This document shows positions 6,943 through 14,505 of a stretch of 15,239 bases of DNA, piece by piece (position 1 is the stretch's first letter; the number at the start of each line of letters is the position of its first letter). Source of the stretch: Turicibacter sp. UBA7094 (lineage in GTDB: Bacteria; Bacillota_I; Bacilli_A; MOL361; Turicibacteraceae); NCBI GenBank assembly GCA_002493395.1, contig DKYS01000011.1:1-15239 (forward strand), given 5' to 3'. Position numbers and translations under genes: made by a program. The notes under the pieces were generated by a model. The model saw only the letters and a program-made list of their open reading frames with translations, was not told where the DNA came from and ran no database searches.

Positions 6943-7485
6943 TTATTTTTTAGCTTTTTTACCTTCTTTACGACGAACATGTTCACCTTTATAACGGATT
7001 CCTTTTCCTTTATATGGTTCTGGAGCACGTACAGCACGGATATTAGCAGCGAATTCTCCAACTACTTGTTTGTCGATTCCTTTTACTACAACAGTAGTAT
7101 TATTAGGCACTTCAATAGTTACACCATTAGGTGCTTCCATTTCTACAGGATGAGAGTATCCAGCATTTAAAACAAGTTTTTCTCCTTGTTTTTGTGCACG
7201 ATATCCAACCCCGATAATTTCTAATTCACGAGTGAACCCTTCAGATACACCAACAACCATGTTATTTAATAATGCACGTGTTGTTCCGTGTAACATTTTA
7301 TTTTCTTTGTTATCATTTGGACGAACTACAGTTACCTCGTTTCCTTCAACTGTAATCGTCATATTTGAATTAAATGTACGAGAAAGTTCCCCTTTAGGTC
7401 CCTTCACAGTAACTAAATTATTTTCAGCAACAGTCACTTCAACACCAGAAGGTAATGCTACTGGTTTATTACCAATACGAGACAT
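6943..7485 (-). CDS. rplF: Ribosomal protein L6 (uL6)
   Basis: L6 lies near the sarcin-ricin loop and the L7/L12 stalk base. The 180-residue protein has two tandem copies of the L6 fold (about 1-80 and 83-180), opens MSRIGNKPVALPSGVEV, and contains the C-terminal signature RAPEPYKGKGIRYKGE near residues 154-169. Bacillus L6 has 179 residues. The ATG at 7485 follows AGGAGGTG with proper spacing. It lies 27 nt after rpsH and 18 nt before rplR. Nothing is unusual in it. Confidence 0.98.
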   Translation of the reverse strand: MSRIGNKPVALPSGVEVTVAENNLVTVKGPKGELSRTFNSNMTITVEGNEVTVVRPNDNKENKMLHGTTRALLNNMVVGVSEGFTRELEIIGVGYRAQKQGEKLVLNAGYSHPVEMEAPNGVTIEVPNNTTVVVKGIDKQVVGEFAANIRAVRAPEPYKGKGIRYKGEHVRRKEGKKAKK

Positions 7486-7512
7486 TTATGTGACACCTCC
7501 TGTCCTTATTTA

Positions 7513-7911
7513 TTACCAAACGTAAGCTAATACTTCTCCACCAATTTGTTGTTGACGAGCTTCTTTATCAGCCATGATTCCTTTAGAAGTAGATAAGATA
7601 GCGATACCTAATCCGTTTAATACTTTAGGAACCTCATTATTTTTAACATATACTCGTAAACCTGGTTTAGAGATACGTTTTAAACCTGTGATAACACGTT
7701 CATTGTTTTTACCGTATTTTAAAGCAACACGTAAAACACCTTGTTTGTTATCTTCAATATATTCTACATCGCGAATGAAACCTTCACGCTTTAATAATTC
7801 TAATACTTCACGTTTCATCTTAGAAGCTGGCATTTCAACCACTTCATGACGCATTTGGTTTGCGTTACGAATACGTGTTAACATATCTGCAATAGGATCT
7901 GTCATTACCAT
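7513..7911 (-). CDS. rpsH: Ribosomal protein S8 (uS8)
   Basis: S8 binds helix 21 of 16S rRNA and is needed early in 30S assembly; in E. coli it is also the translational repressor of the spc operon. The 132 residues equal the Bacillus length, begin MVMTDPIADMLTRIRNA and end with the signature LSTSKGIMADKEAR plus GGEVLAYVW. The ATG at 7911 lies 8 nt after AGGAGG; an in-frame second Met (residue 3) is also possible but less well spaced. It sits 39 nt after rpsN. I did not see an obvious mimic of the S8 target in the upstream spacer. Confidence 0.98.
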   Translation of the reverse strand: MVMTDPIADMLTRIRNANQMRHEVVEMPASKMKREVLELLKREGFIRDVEYIEDNKQGVLRVALKYGKNNERVITGLKRISKPGLRVYVKNNEVPKVLNGLGIAILSTSKGIMADKEARQQQIGGEVLAYVW

Positions 7912-7950
7912 TTATTTTTCCTCCTTCCCGTTTCAAGAGAATTAAGTTTA

Positions 7951-8136
7951 TTACCAGCTTGCTTTTTTTACACCTGGGATTTGTCCTTTATATGCTAATT
8001 CACGGAAGCAAATACGGCATAATTTGAATTTGCGTAAGACAGAATGTGGACGACCACAACGCTCGCAACGTGTATATTCACGAACTGCAAATTTTTGTTT
8101 ACGCTGTTGTTTAATAATCATAGATTTTTTAGCCAT
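7951..8136 (-). CDS. rpsN: Ribosomal protein S14 type Z (uS14, zinc-binding)
   Basis: S14 is a 30S head protein. The 61-residue product is the short zinc-ribbon form: two CxxC pairs, C24/C27 (CERC) and C40/C43 (CRIC), bind one zinc. The sequence closes with GQIPGVKKASW, diagnostic of type Z S14. In Bacillus this copy is replaced by a zinc-free paralogue when zinc is scarce; no such paralogue is in the window. The ATG at 8136 follows AAAGGAGGCG. It lies 22 nt after rplE and 39 nt before rpsH. In some genomes this copy is named rpsZ or rpsN1. Confidence 0.98.
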   Translation of the reverse strand: MAKKSMIIKQQRKQKFAVREYTRCERCGRPHSVLRKFKLCRICFRELAYKGQIPGVKKASW

Positions 8137-8158
8137 GAGTGACGCCTCCTTTCATTAA

Positions 8159-8698
8159 TTATTTTTGAAATGGCATCCCTAATTGAGTTAACAACTCACG
8201 AGCTTCTTCGTCTGTGTTAGCAGTTGTAACTACAACGATATCCATTCCTCGAACTTTATTTACTTTATCGAAGTCGATTTCTGGGAAAATTAATTGTTCT
8301 TTAACACCTAACGTATAGTTTCCACGTCCATCGAATGATTTTTTAGAAACACCACGGAAGTCACGTACACGTGGTAAAGAAACTGATACTAATTTATCTA
8401 AGAAATCATACATACGCTCACCGCGTAATGTAACTTTACATCCAATTGGCATTCCTTCACGAAGACGGAAACCAGCGATAGATTTCTTAGCACGTGTAAT
8501 AACAGGCTTTTGACCAGTAATTAAGGCTAATTCAGCTACAGCCTCATCTAAGACTTTTGAGTTGCTAACAGCATCTCCAATACCCATATTGATAACGATT
8601 TTGTCAATAGTAGGGATTTGCATTACAGATTTATATCCGAATTTTTCAACCATTTGGTTTTTTACTTCATTTTCGTATTTTTGACGTAAACGATTCAT
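8159..8698 (-). CDS. rplE: Ribosomal protein L5 (uL5)
   Basis: L5 binds 5S rRNA and contacts the P-site tRNA from the central protuberance. The 179 residues equal the Bacillus length, with the signature KIVINMGIGDAVSNSK near 33-48, the AKKSIAGFRLREGMPIGCKVTLRG segment and the terminal DEEARELLTQLGMPFQK. The ATG at 8698 follows GGGAGGTAAACCTGC, a slightly long but usable spacing. Gaps are 32 nt after rplX and 22 nt before rpsN. Confidence 0.98.
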   Translation of the reverse strand: MNRLRQKYENEVKNQMVEKFGYKSVMQIPTIDKIVINMGIGDAVSNSKVLDEAVAELALITGQKPVITRAKKSIAGFRLREGMPIGCKVTLRGERMYDFLDKLVSVSLPRVRDFRGVSKKSFDGRGNYTLGVKEQLIFPEIDFDKVNKVRGMDIVVVTTANTDEEARELLTQLGMPFQK

Positions 8699-8730
8699 GC
8701 AGGTTTACCTCCCTTCGTTGTTAAATTTTA

Positions 8731-9036
8731 TTATAATACTTCACCTGATTTTTTAGCGAAGCGTACTTTTTTACCGTCAACGAATTTATATCCTACGCGT
8801 GTTGGTTTACCGCTTTTTGGATCTACAATCATAACGTTAGATGCATGGATCGGTGCTTCAAACTCAACGATTCCACCATCTGGATTCATTTGAGAAGGAC
8901 GTACATGCTTTTTAACAACATTTACACCTTCAACAACAACTTTATTTTTAGATGGGTGTGCTGAAAGAACAACCCCTTCTTTACCTTTATCTTTACCTGA
9001 AATGATAACTACTTTATCTCCAGTTTTAATTTGCAT
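8731..9036 (-). CDS. rplX: Ribosomal protein L24 (uL24)
   Basis: L24 starts 50S assembly by binding the 5' domain of 23S rRNA. The KOW motif lies at the N-terminus (KTGDKVVIISGKDKGKEGVV at about 4-23) and a second conserved block reads HVRPSQMNPDGGI. Starting at ATG 9036 gives 101 residues, close to Bacillus L24 (103). An in-frame GTG at 9045 would add three residues, but it forms part of the ribosome binding site AGGAGGTG, so it is rejected. It lies 36 nt after rplN. Confidence 0.97.
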   Translation of the reverse strand: MQIKTGDKVVIISGKDKGKEGVVLSAHPSKNKVVVEGVNVVKKHVRPSQMNPDGGIVEFEAPIHASNVMIVDPKSGKPTRVGYKFVDGKKVRFAKKSGEVL

Positions 9037-9072
9037 ATCGTGCACCTCCTAATCTTAAGGATTAAGTGTTAA

Positions 9073-9441
9073 TTAAAGTACTTCTGGAGCTAATGAAACA
9101 ATACGCATAAAATCTTTATCGCGCAATTCACGAGCTACTGGTCCGAAGATACGAGTACCACGTGGAGATTTATCGTCTTTAATAATAACTGCTGCATTTT
9201 CATCAAATTTAATATATGATCCATCAGCGCGACGAGCTCCAGTTTTCGTACGGACGATTACTGCTTTAACAACATCACCTTTTTTTACAACTCCACCTGG
9301 TGCTGCTGACTTTACTGTAGCAACAATAACATCACCGATGTTTCCAGTTTTTTTGTGAGAACCACCTAAAATTTTAATTGCTAATAATTCTTTAGCACCA
9401 GAGTTATCAGCAACTCTTAAACGTGTTTCTTGTTGAATCAT
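9073..9441 (-). CDS. rplN: Ribosomal protein L14 (uL14)
   Basis: L14 lies at the subunit interface and forms bridges with 16S rRNA; it is also the docking site of the silencing factor RsfS. Starting at ATG 9441 gives 122 residues, the standard bacterial length, beginning MIQQETRLRVADNSGAKEL. The family signature SAAPGGVVKKGDVVKAVIVR is intact. A TTG at 9459 would add six residues (MKGGPI), but that stretch encodes the ribosome binding site AAAGGAGGT itself, so it is rejected. It lies 42 nt after rpsQ. Confidence 0.98.
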   Translation of the reverse strand: MIQQETRLRVADNSGAKELLAIKILGGSHKKTGNIGDVIVATVKSAAPGGVVKKGDVVKAVIVRTKTGARRADGSYIKFDENAAVIIKDDKSPRGTRIFGPVARELRDKDFMRIVSLAPEVL

Positions 9442-9483
9442 GATTGGACCTCCTTTCAAGACTCCAGTATTTCATAAAATTAA

Positions 9484-9741
9484 TTAAATAATAACTGCTT
9501 TTTCAACAATTTCAACTAAACGGAATTTTTTTGTTTTTGACATAGGTCGGCATTCTTCAATGCGAACTAAATCTCCAACTTTTGCATCATTTAACTCATC
9601 GTGAGCTGCATATTTTTTTGAATATTTAACTCGTTTACCGTATAGAGGATGTACTTTATAAGATTCAATAAGTACTGTAATTGTTTTATCTGTTTTATCT
9701 GAAACTACACGTCCAGTAAAAGTTTTTTTAGTACGTTCCAT
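9484..9741 (-). CDS. rpsQ: Ribosomal protein S17 (uS17)
   Basis: S17 is a primary 16S rRNA-binding protein with an OB fold. Starting at ATG 9741 gives 85 residues with MERTKKTFTGRVVSDKTDKT at the N-terminus and the signature DLVRIEECRPMSKTKKFRLV near the C-terminus. A longer reading from an upstream codon at 9765 would include the ribosome binding site GAGAGGAGG as codons for RGG, so it is rejected. It lies 23 nt after rpmC. Confidence 0.97.
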   Translation of the reverse strand: MERTKKTFTGRVVSDKTDKTITVLIESYKVHPLYGKRVKYSKKYAAHDELNDAKVGDLVRIEECRPMSKTKKFRLVEIVEKAVII

Positions 9742-9764
9742 AACTGAACCTCCTCTCAAGCTCA

Positions 9765-9959
9765 TTATTTATTATTTTCGCGTTCGCTAATGATCGTTTT
9801 CATTCGTGCAATCCCTTTACGTACTTCACGAATACGACCAGTATTTTCTAATTGTCCTGTAGCTAATTGGAAACGAAGGTTGAATAACTCATCTTTTAAT
9901 TCGTTAATTTTAGCTTCAATTTCTGTAGTGGTTAAATTTCGAATTTCCTTAGCTTTCAT
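9765..9959 (-). CDS. rpmC: Ribosomal protein L29 (uL29)
   Basis: L29 sits beside the peptide exit tunnel and helps dock trigger factor and the signal recognition particle. Starting at ATG 9959 gives 64 residues forming the usual two-helix hairpin: MKAKEIRNLTTTEIEAKINE, then the signature LFNLRFQLATGQLENTGRIR. The start lies inside rplP, overlapping it by 11 nt. The only ribosome-binding sequence is GGTGGTGAT, encoded by the L16 C-terminus, so translation probably depends on ribosomes finishing rplP. Upstream GTG codons (9971, 9968) are less likely starts. Confidence 0.95.
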   Translation of the reverse strand: MKAKEIRNLTTTEIEAKINELKDELFNLRFQLATGQLENTGRIREVRKGIARMKTIISERENNK

Positions 9960-10380
9960 TACTATCACCACCGTCTACACGTTTTACAAACTTAGTTTGA
10001 ACTGGTAATTTGTGAGAAGCAAGACGTAATGCTTCACGAGCAATCTCTTCAGATACACCACCAATTTCAAACATAACTTTTCCAGGTTTTACTACTGCAA
10101 CCCATCCGTCTGGTGCCCCTTTACCTGATCCCATACGAACTTCTAAAGGTTTAGCAGTTTTTGCTTGATGAGGGAAAATTTTGATCCATACACGACCACT
10201 ACGTTTCATATAACGAGTCATAGCAATACGTGCTGCCTCGATTTGGCGATTAGTAATCCATGCACCAGTTGTTGCCTGTAAACCATATTCACCAAATACT
10301 ACAGTTGTTCCACCTTTTGCACGTCCTTCGTAAGATAAACGGTGAGGGCGACGATATTTTGTACGTTTAGGTACTAACAT
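9949..10380 (-). CDS. rplP: Ribosomal protein L16 (uL16)
   Basis: L16 is a late-assembling 50S protein at the A-tRNA site near the peptidyl transferase centre. The 143 residues (Bacillus 144) begin MLVPKRTKYRRPHRLSYEGR and include the signatures FGEYGLQATTGAWITNRQIE and KMGSGKGAPDGW-like RMGSGKGAPDGWVAVVKPG. The ATG at 10380 comes one base after the rpsC stop, with its ribosome binding site AAAGGAGGG in the last codons of rpsC. Its 3' end overlaps rpmC by 11 nt. rpsC-rplP-rpmC therefore form a tightly coupled block. Confidence 0.98.
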   Translation of the reverse strand: MLVPKRTKYRRPHRLSYEGRAKGGTTVVFGEYGLQATTGAWITNRQIEAARIAMTRYMKRSGRVWIKIFPHQAKTAKPLEVRMGSGKGAPDGWVAVVKPGKVMFEIGGVSEEIAREALRLASHKLPVQTKFVKRVDGGDSNES

Positions 10381-10381
10381 A

Positions 10382-11044
10382 TTATTTACCCTCCTTTGTT
10401 ACTTGACGATTTTTTGTAGGTAATACTTCACCTTTATAGATCCATACTTTAACACCTAACTTACCGTAAGTTGTATCTGCTTCTGCTGTCGCATAATCAA
10501 TATCTGCACGTAAAGTATGTAAAGGTACATTTCCTTCACTATATCCTTCAGCGCGAGCCATATCTGCTCCACCTAAACGTCCTGATACTTGAGTTTTAAT
10601 ACCTTTAGCACCGAATTTAATAGCACGTTGGATTGCAACCTTTTGTACACGACGGAAAGATGCACGATTTTCTAATTGTTCTGCGATTGATTTTGCAACT
10701 AATTGCGCATCAACTTCAGGACGTTTAACTTCAACGATACGGATGAAAACACGTTTACCTGTCATTTTTTCTAACTGAGCAACAGCTGCATCTTTTTCTG
10801 ATCCACCACGACCAATTACCATACCTGGTTTAGCCGTATGAACGATAATATTAACACGGTTTTTTGCACGTTCAATCTCAACACGTGATACCGAAGCTCT
10901 TTTGAATTTGTTATTAATGTAATCACGGATTTTTAAGTCTTCGTGTAATAAAGTAGCGAAGTCTTTGTCGTTTGCGTACCAACGAGCATCCCAATCACGA
11001 ATTACACCAACACGTAAACCAATTGGACTAACTTTTTGACCCAC
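10382..11044 (-). CDS. rpsC: Ribosomal protein S3 (uS3)
   Basis: S3 lines the mRNA entry tunnel and takes part in mRNA unwinding. The 220-residue protein (Bacillus 218) has the N-terminal segment MGQKVSPIGLRVGVIRDWDA, a type II KH domain with the GMVIGRGG loop at 74-81, and the C-terminal S3 domain containing the GAKGIKTQVSGRLGGADMAR signature. The start codon is GTG (CAC at 11042-11044), 8 nt after AAAGGAGG; the conserved N-terminus shows it is correct. It lies 18 nt after rplV and one base before rplP. Confidence 0.98.
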   Translation of the reverse strand: MGQKVSPIGLRVGVIRDWDARWYANDKDFATLLHEDLKIRDYINNKFKRASVSRVEIERAKNRVNIIVHTAKPGMVIGRGGSEKDAAVAQLEKMTGKRVFIRIVEVKRPEVDAQLVAKSIAEQLENRASFRRVQKVAIQRAIKFGAKGIKTQVSGRLGGADMARAEGYSEGNVPLHTLRADIDYATAEADTTYGKLGVKVWIYKGEVLPTKNRQVTKEGK

Positions 11045-11062
11045 TTCGTATCCCTCCTTTAA

Positions 11063-11398
11063 TTATTTTTTCTCAGCTACCACAATCGTGATATGAGATG
11101 TTCTTTTGTTAATTTGTGATGCACGACCTTGTGCACGTGGACGGAATCGTTTTAATGTTGTACCTTCATTCACATATGCTTCCTTAACATATAATGAATT
11201 AATATCTAAGTTTAAATTGTGTTCAGCATTTGCGATAGCTGATTTTAAAACTTTCTCTACAATAGGAGATGCCGCTTTAGGAGTATGTTTTAAAATTGCA
11301 TATGCTTCGCCAACTTGTTTTCCTCGAATTAAATCAATCACTAAGCGTGCTTTACGAGGAGCAATGCGAACTGTTCTAGCCATAGCTTTAGCTTCCAT
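11063..11398 (-). CDS. rplV: Ribosomal protein L22 (uL22)
   Basis: L22 has a long beta-hairpin that lines the peptide exit tunnel, where macrolide-resistance changes map. Starting at ATG 11398 gives 111 residues, MEAKAMARTVRIAPRKARLV onward, and the hairpin region TLKRFRPRAQGRASQINKRT looks wild type. An ATG two codons upstream (11404) is only 2 nt from the AGGAGG ribosome binding site, whereas 11398 is 8 nt away; Bacillus L22 also starts at the equivalent of the shorter form. Gaps are 21 nt after rpsS and 18 nt before rpsC. Confidence 0.96.
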   Translation of the reverse strand: MEAKAMARTVRIAPRKARLVIDLIRGKQVGEAYAILKHTPKAASPIVEKVLKSAIANAEHNLNLDINSLYVKEAYVNEGTTLKRFRPRAQGRASQINKRTSHITIVVAEKK

Positions 11399-11419
11399 AG
11401 CCATGTCCTCCTCTCAATG

Positions 11420-11698
11420 TTAACGTCTAGTTTTTTTATCTTCTTTAATATGTCCTTTATATGTACGAGTTGGCGCAAATTCACCTAATTTGTGCCCTAC
11501 CATATCTTCAGTAACATATACTGGAACATGCTTACGTCCATCATATACAGCAATTGTATGCCCTACAAATTGAGGGAAAATTGTTGAACGACGTGACCAA
11601 GTTTGAATGATTTTTTTGTCGCCACTTTCATTAGCAGCTACAACTTTCTTCATTAAATGATCGTCACAGAAAGGTCCTTTTTTTAAACTACGTCCCAT
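11420..11698 (-). CDS. rpsS: Ribosomal protein S19 (uS19)
   Basis: S19 lies in the 30S head next to S13 and forms an intersubunit bridge. Starting at ATG 11698 gives 92 residues, the Bacillus length, beginning MGRSLKKGPFCDDHLMKKV and including the signature HTIAVYDGRKHVPVYVTEDM. A longer reading from 11722 would add MFERRKLR; those codons contain the ribosome binding site AAAGGAGGAAAT, so it is rejected. It lies 46 nt after rplB and 21 nt before rplV. Confidence 0.98.
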   Translation of the reverse strand: MGRSLKKGPFCDDHLMKKVVAANESGDKKIIQTWSRRSTIFPQFVGHTIAVYDGRKHVPVYVTEDMVGHKLGEFAPTRTYKGHIKEDKKTRR

Positions 11699-11744
11699 TC
11701 TTAATTTCCTCCTTTCGAACATTTAAAATTAGCTTATATTTTTA

Positions 11745-12575
11745 TTATTTGTTGCGTCCGCGAACAATTAATTTAGTTGATGCTTTTTTCTTATTACGAG
11801 TTTTTAAACCTAATGCTGGTTTACCCCATGGTGTAACTGGAGATTTACGTCCAATTGGTGTACGTCCTTCCCCACCACCGTGTGGATGGTCATTAGGATT
11901 CATTACAGAACCACGAACTGTTGGACGAGTACCTAACCAACGAGTACGTCCTGCTTTACCAATGTTAACTAACTCATGGTCAGCATTTCCTACCTCACCG
12001 ATTGTTGCACGGCAAGTTCCTAAAACTTTGCGAACTTCCCCAGATGCTAAACGAACTAGTACATAGCGTTCTTCACGACCTAAGATTTGAGCAGATGTTC
12101 CTGCTGAACGCACTAATTGTCCACCTTTTCCTGGTTTTAATTCGATATTATGAATTAATGTACCAACTGGAATGTTCATGATAGGTAGTGCATTTCCTAC
12201 TTTAATATCTGCATTAGCACCTGATTCAATTTGCATTCCAACTTTTAATCCTTTAGGAGCAATGATATAACGTTTTTCTCCGTCAACATAGTTAATTAAA
12301 GCAATGTTTGCTGAACGGTTTGGATCGTATTCGATTGTAGCAACACGTCCTGGAATACCGTCTTTTGTACGTTTAAAGTCGATGATACGGTATTTACGTT
12401 TGTGTCCACCACCGTGATGACGTACTGTGATTTTACCATGATTATTGCGTCCTGCTTTTTTACTTAAAGGAGCTAATAATGATTTCTCTGGTTGATTAGT
12501 CGTAATTTCATCAAAAGTTAAAACTGACATATTACGACGACCATTCGTGGTAGGTTTATACTTTTTAATAGCCAT
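11745..12575 (-). CDS. rplB: Ribosomal protein L2 (uL2)
   Basis: L2 is one of the most conserved 50S proteins and is needed for subunit joining and peptidyl transferase activity. The 276 residues (Bacillus 277) carry the N-terminal RNA-binding domain (ITVRHHGGGHKRKYRIIDFK at about 50-69), the central KOW-like barrel and the C-terminal signature MNPNDHPHGGGEGRTPIGRK, whose His-Gly-Gly-Gly region faces the catalytic centre. The ATG at 12575 follows AAAGGAGGG. It lies 28 nt after rplW and 46 nt before rpsS. All expected blocks are intact. Confidence 0.99.
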   Translation of the reverse strand: MAIKKYKPTTNGRRNMSVLTFDEITTNQPEKSLLAPLSKKAGRNNHGKITVRHHGGGHKRKYRIIDFKRTKDGIPGRVATIEYDPNRSANIALINYVDGEKRYIIAPKGLKVGMQIESGANADIKVGNALPIMNIPVGTLIHNIELKPGKGGQLVRSAGTSAQILGREERYVLVRLASGEVRKVLGTCRATIGEVGNADHELVNIGKAGRTRWLGTRPTVRGSVMNPNDHPHGGGEGRTPIGRKSPVTPWGKPALGLKTRNKKKASTKLIVRGRNK

Positions 12576-12603
12576 CTTGTTCCCTCCTTTTACGACTTAT
12601 TAA

Positions 12604-12888
12604 TTATACTTCAAACTTTTCAATTGTTTGTCCTTCGGCTAATGTAACAATAGCTTTTTTCATAGAAGGTTTAAATCCTTCATAACGCCCAACACGACGT
12701 TTTTTAGGACGAACATTAATTACGTTAACTTTTTCAACTTTTACATTAAATAAAGTTTCGCATGCCTTTTTTACTTCGATTTTATTAGCTTTTTTATCAA
12801 CTTCGAAAGTGAATTTACCTTCGTTCATTAAATCGTATGATTTTTCAGTGATAATTGGGCGCTTAATGATATCTCTAGCATCTTTCAT
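12604..12888 (-). CDS. rplW: Ribosomal protein L23 (uL23)
   Basis: L23 forms part of the exit-tunnel rim and is the main docking site for trigger factor and the signal recognition particle. The 94 residues (Bacillus 95) begin MKDARDIIKRPIITEKSYDL and contain the signature VEKVNVINVRPKKRRVGRYEG. The ATG overlaps the rplD stop (TAATG), with the ribosome binding site AGGAGGTG in the last codons of rplD, so the two are likely translationally coupled. Confidence 0.98.
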   Translation of the reverse strand: MKDARDIIKRPIITEKSYDLMNEGKFTFEVDKKANKIEVKKACETLFNVKVEKVNVINVRPKKRRVGRYEGFKPSMKKAIVTLAEGQTIEKFEV

Positions 12889-13511
12889 TATGCAAGCACC
12901 TCCTCAATCTTTTTAACCGCATCTTGAGTAATAACTAACTTAGTTGCATCTAAAAGATCTAACACGTTTAATTGCTCTACAGTTAAACATTTAACACCAG
13001 GAATATTACGTGTTGATAATTCTACTGATGCATTTTCTTCAGCAGTAACAACTAACGCTTTAGATGTAACGTTTAAAGATCCTAAAACAGAAATCATTTC
13101 TTTTGTTTTTGGAGCAGCAAATGCTAATGCATCTAAAACTACAATTTCGTTTTCAACAACTTTTGTTGATAAAGCTGATTTTAATGCTAAACGACGAACT
13201 TTTTTGTTTAATTTATATGCATAGCTTCTTGGAACTGGTCCGAACACAACTCCTCCACCACGCCATTGAGGGGCACGAATTGATCCTTGACGAGCGCGTC
13301 CAGTACCTTTTTGTTTCCAAGGTTTACGCCCACCACCGCGTACCTCAGTACGTGTTTTTGTTTTATGCGTTCCTTGACGCATTGATGCACGTTGCATAAC
13401 TACAGCATCAAACATTGCTTGTTTATGTGGCTCAATACCGAAAATCGTTTCATTTAACGTAATTTCTCCAACTTGAGCACCTTGTTGGTTATATAATGCT
13501 ACTTGTGGCAT
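12888..13511 (-). CDS. rplD: Ribosomal protein L4 (uL4)
   Basis: L4 reaches into the exit tunnel with a long loop; in gamma-proteobacteria it also represses the S10 operon through the leader. The 207-residue product equals the Bacillus length. The extended loop (KTRTEVRGGGRKPWKQKGTG, then RARQGSIRAPQWRGGGVVFGP) is intact, with no sign of macrolide-resistance changes. The ATG at 13511 follows AAAGGAGG. It lies 29 nt after rplC and overlaps rplW by one base. Whether L4 acts on the leader at 14506-14625 cannot be told from the sequence. Confidence 0.98.
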   Translation of the reverse strand: MPQVALYNQQGAQVGEITLNETIFGIEPHKQAMFDAVVMQRASMRQGTHKTKTRTEVRGGGRKPWKQKGTGRARQGSIRAPQWRGGGVVFGPVPRSYAYKLNKKVRRLALKSALSTKVVENEIVVLDALAFAAPKTKEMISVLGSLNVTSKALVVTAEENASVELSTRNIPGVKCLTVEQLNVLDLLDATKLVITQDAVKKIEEVLA

Positions 13512-13540
13512 TATGAATCCTCCTTTCCTACTGTACTAAA

Positions 13541-14170
13541 CTATTTTGCTTTAACAGCAGAACGAACCATAACTAAAGATTTTTTAGCTCCTGGTACATT
13601 TCCTTTGATTAATAAAACATTACGCTCTGTATCAACTTTTACTACTTCTAAGTTTTGAACAGTTACAATATTCCCACCAGTTTGTCCAGGTAATTTTTTA
13701 CCTTTTAAAACACGGTTTGCAGCGATTGATCCCATTGAACCAGGACGACGGTGATAACGAGATCCATGAGCCATAGGTCCACGTGATTGTCCGTGACGTT
13801 TAATAACACCTTGGAATCCTTTTCCTTTTGTCTTTCCTGTTACGTCAACAACTTCTCCTTCAACAAAAGTGTCAACTTTGATCTCTTGACCAACTTGATA
13901 TTCCGCCGCATTTATGTTGCGGAATTCACGAATGAAGCGCTTAGGCGCTGTCTCTGCTTTAGCAACATGCCCCATTTCAGGTTTATTTGCTAATTTCTCG
14001 CGTTTATTTTCAAAACCAACTTGAACAGCTTCATATCCGTCAGTTTCAACTGTTTTAACTTGTAAAACAACGTTAGGTGTTGCTTGCACAACAGTTACCG
14101 GAATTAATTTTCCTTCTTCAGTGAAAATTTGAGTCATACCAATTTTTCTACCTAAGATTCCTTTGGCCAT
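13541..14170 (-). CDS. rplC: Ribosomal protein L3 (uL3)
   Basis: L3 is an early 50S assembly protein whose loop approaches the peptidyl transferase centre. The 209 residues (the Bacillus length) begin MAKGILGRKIGMTQIFTEEG and contain the central loop KGFQGVIKRHGQSRGPMAHG followed by SRYHRRPGSMG. The linezolid/tiamulin-associated region near GSIAANRVLKGKKLPGQTGG looks ordinary. The ATG at 14170 follows AGGAGGTG. It lies 26 nt after rpsJ and 29 nt before rplD. Confidence 0.98.
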   Translation of the reverse strand: MAKGILGRKIGMTQIFTEEGKLIPVTVVQATPNVVLQVKTVETDGYEAVQVGFENKREKLANKPEMGHVAKAETAPKRFIREFRNINAAEYQVGQEIKVDTFVEGEVVDVTGKTKGKGFQGVIKRHGQSRGPMAHGSRYHRRPGSMGSIAANRVLKGKKLPGQTGGNIVTVQNLEVVKVDTERNVLLIKGNVPGAKKSLVMVRSAVKAK

Positions 14171-14196
14171 GAGTTACACCTCCTATTTTGCATATA

Positions 14197-14505
14197 TTAT
14201 AATTTAATTTCAATGTCTACACCAGATGGTAAATCTAAGCGCATTAATGAATCAACTGTTTGAGCTGTTGGTTCAACAATGTCAATCAGACGTTTGTGAG
14301 TGCGCATTTCAAATTGCTCACGAGAATCTTTATATTTATGCACCGCACGTAAAATCGTATAAACTTGTTTTTCAGTTGGAAGTGGAATTGGTCCTGCCAC
14401 TTTAGCACCTGTTTTTTTAGCACTTTCTACGATTTTTTCTGCAGATTGATCTAAAATTCTGTGATCATAAGCTTTTAAACGAATTCTGATTTTTTGTTTT
14501 GCCAT
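14197..14505 (-). CDS. rpsJ: Ribosomal protein S10 (uS10)
   Basis: S10 is a 30S head protein that also acts as NusE in transcription antitermination. The 102-residue protein has the expected length and sequence, MAKQKIRIRLKAYDHRILDQ onward, with the signature VAGPIPLPTEKQVYTILRAV. The loop HKYKDSREQFEMRTHKRL, where tigecycline-resistance changes occur in other species, appears wild type. It is the first gene of the operon; the ATG at 14505 follows GGGAGG (14513-14518 on the plus strand) with 7 nt spacing. A 7-bp hairpin ends three bases upstream of that site, and a roughly 120-nt leader precedes it. Confidence 0.99.
   Translation of the reverse strand: MAKQKIRIRLKAYDHRILDQSAEKIVESAKKTGAKVAGPIPLPTEKQVYTILRAVHKYKDSREQFEMRTHKRLIDIVEPTAQTVDSLMRLDLPSGVDIEIKL

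Noticed and set aside
13208..13390. 60-residue minus-strand frame inside rplD
   Set aside because: It overlaps the intact L4 gene in another frame and has no supporting features.
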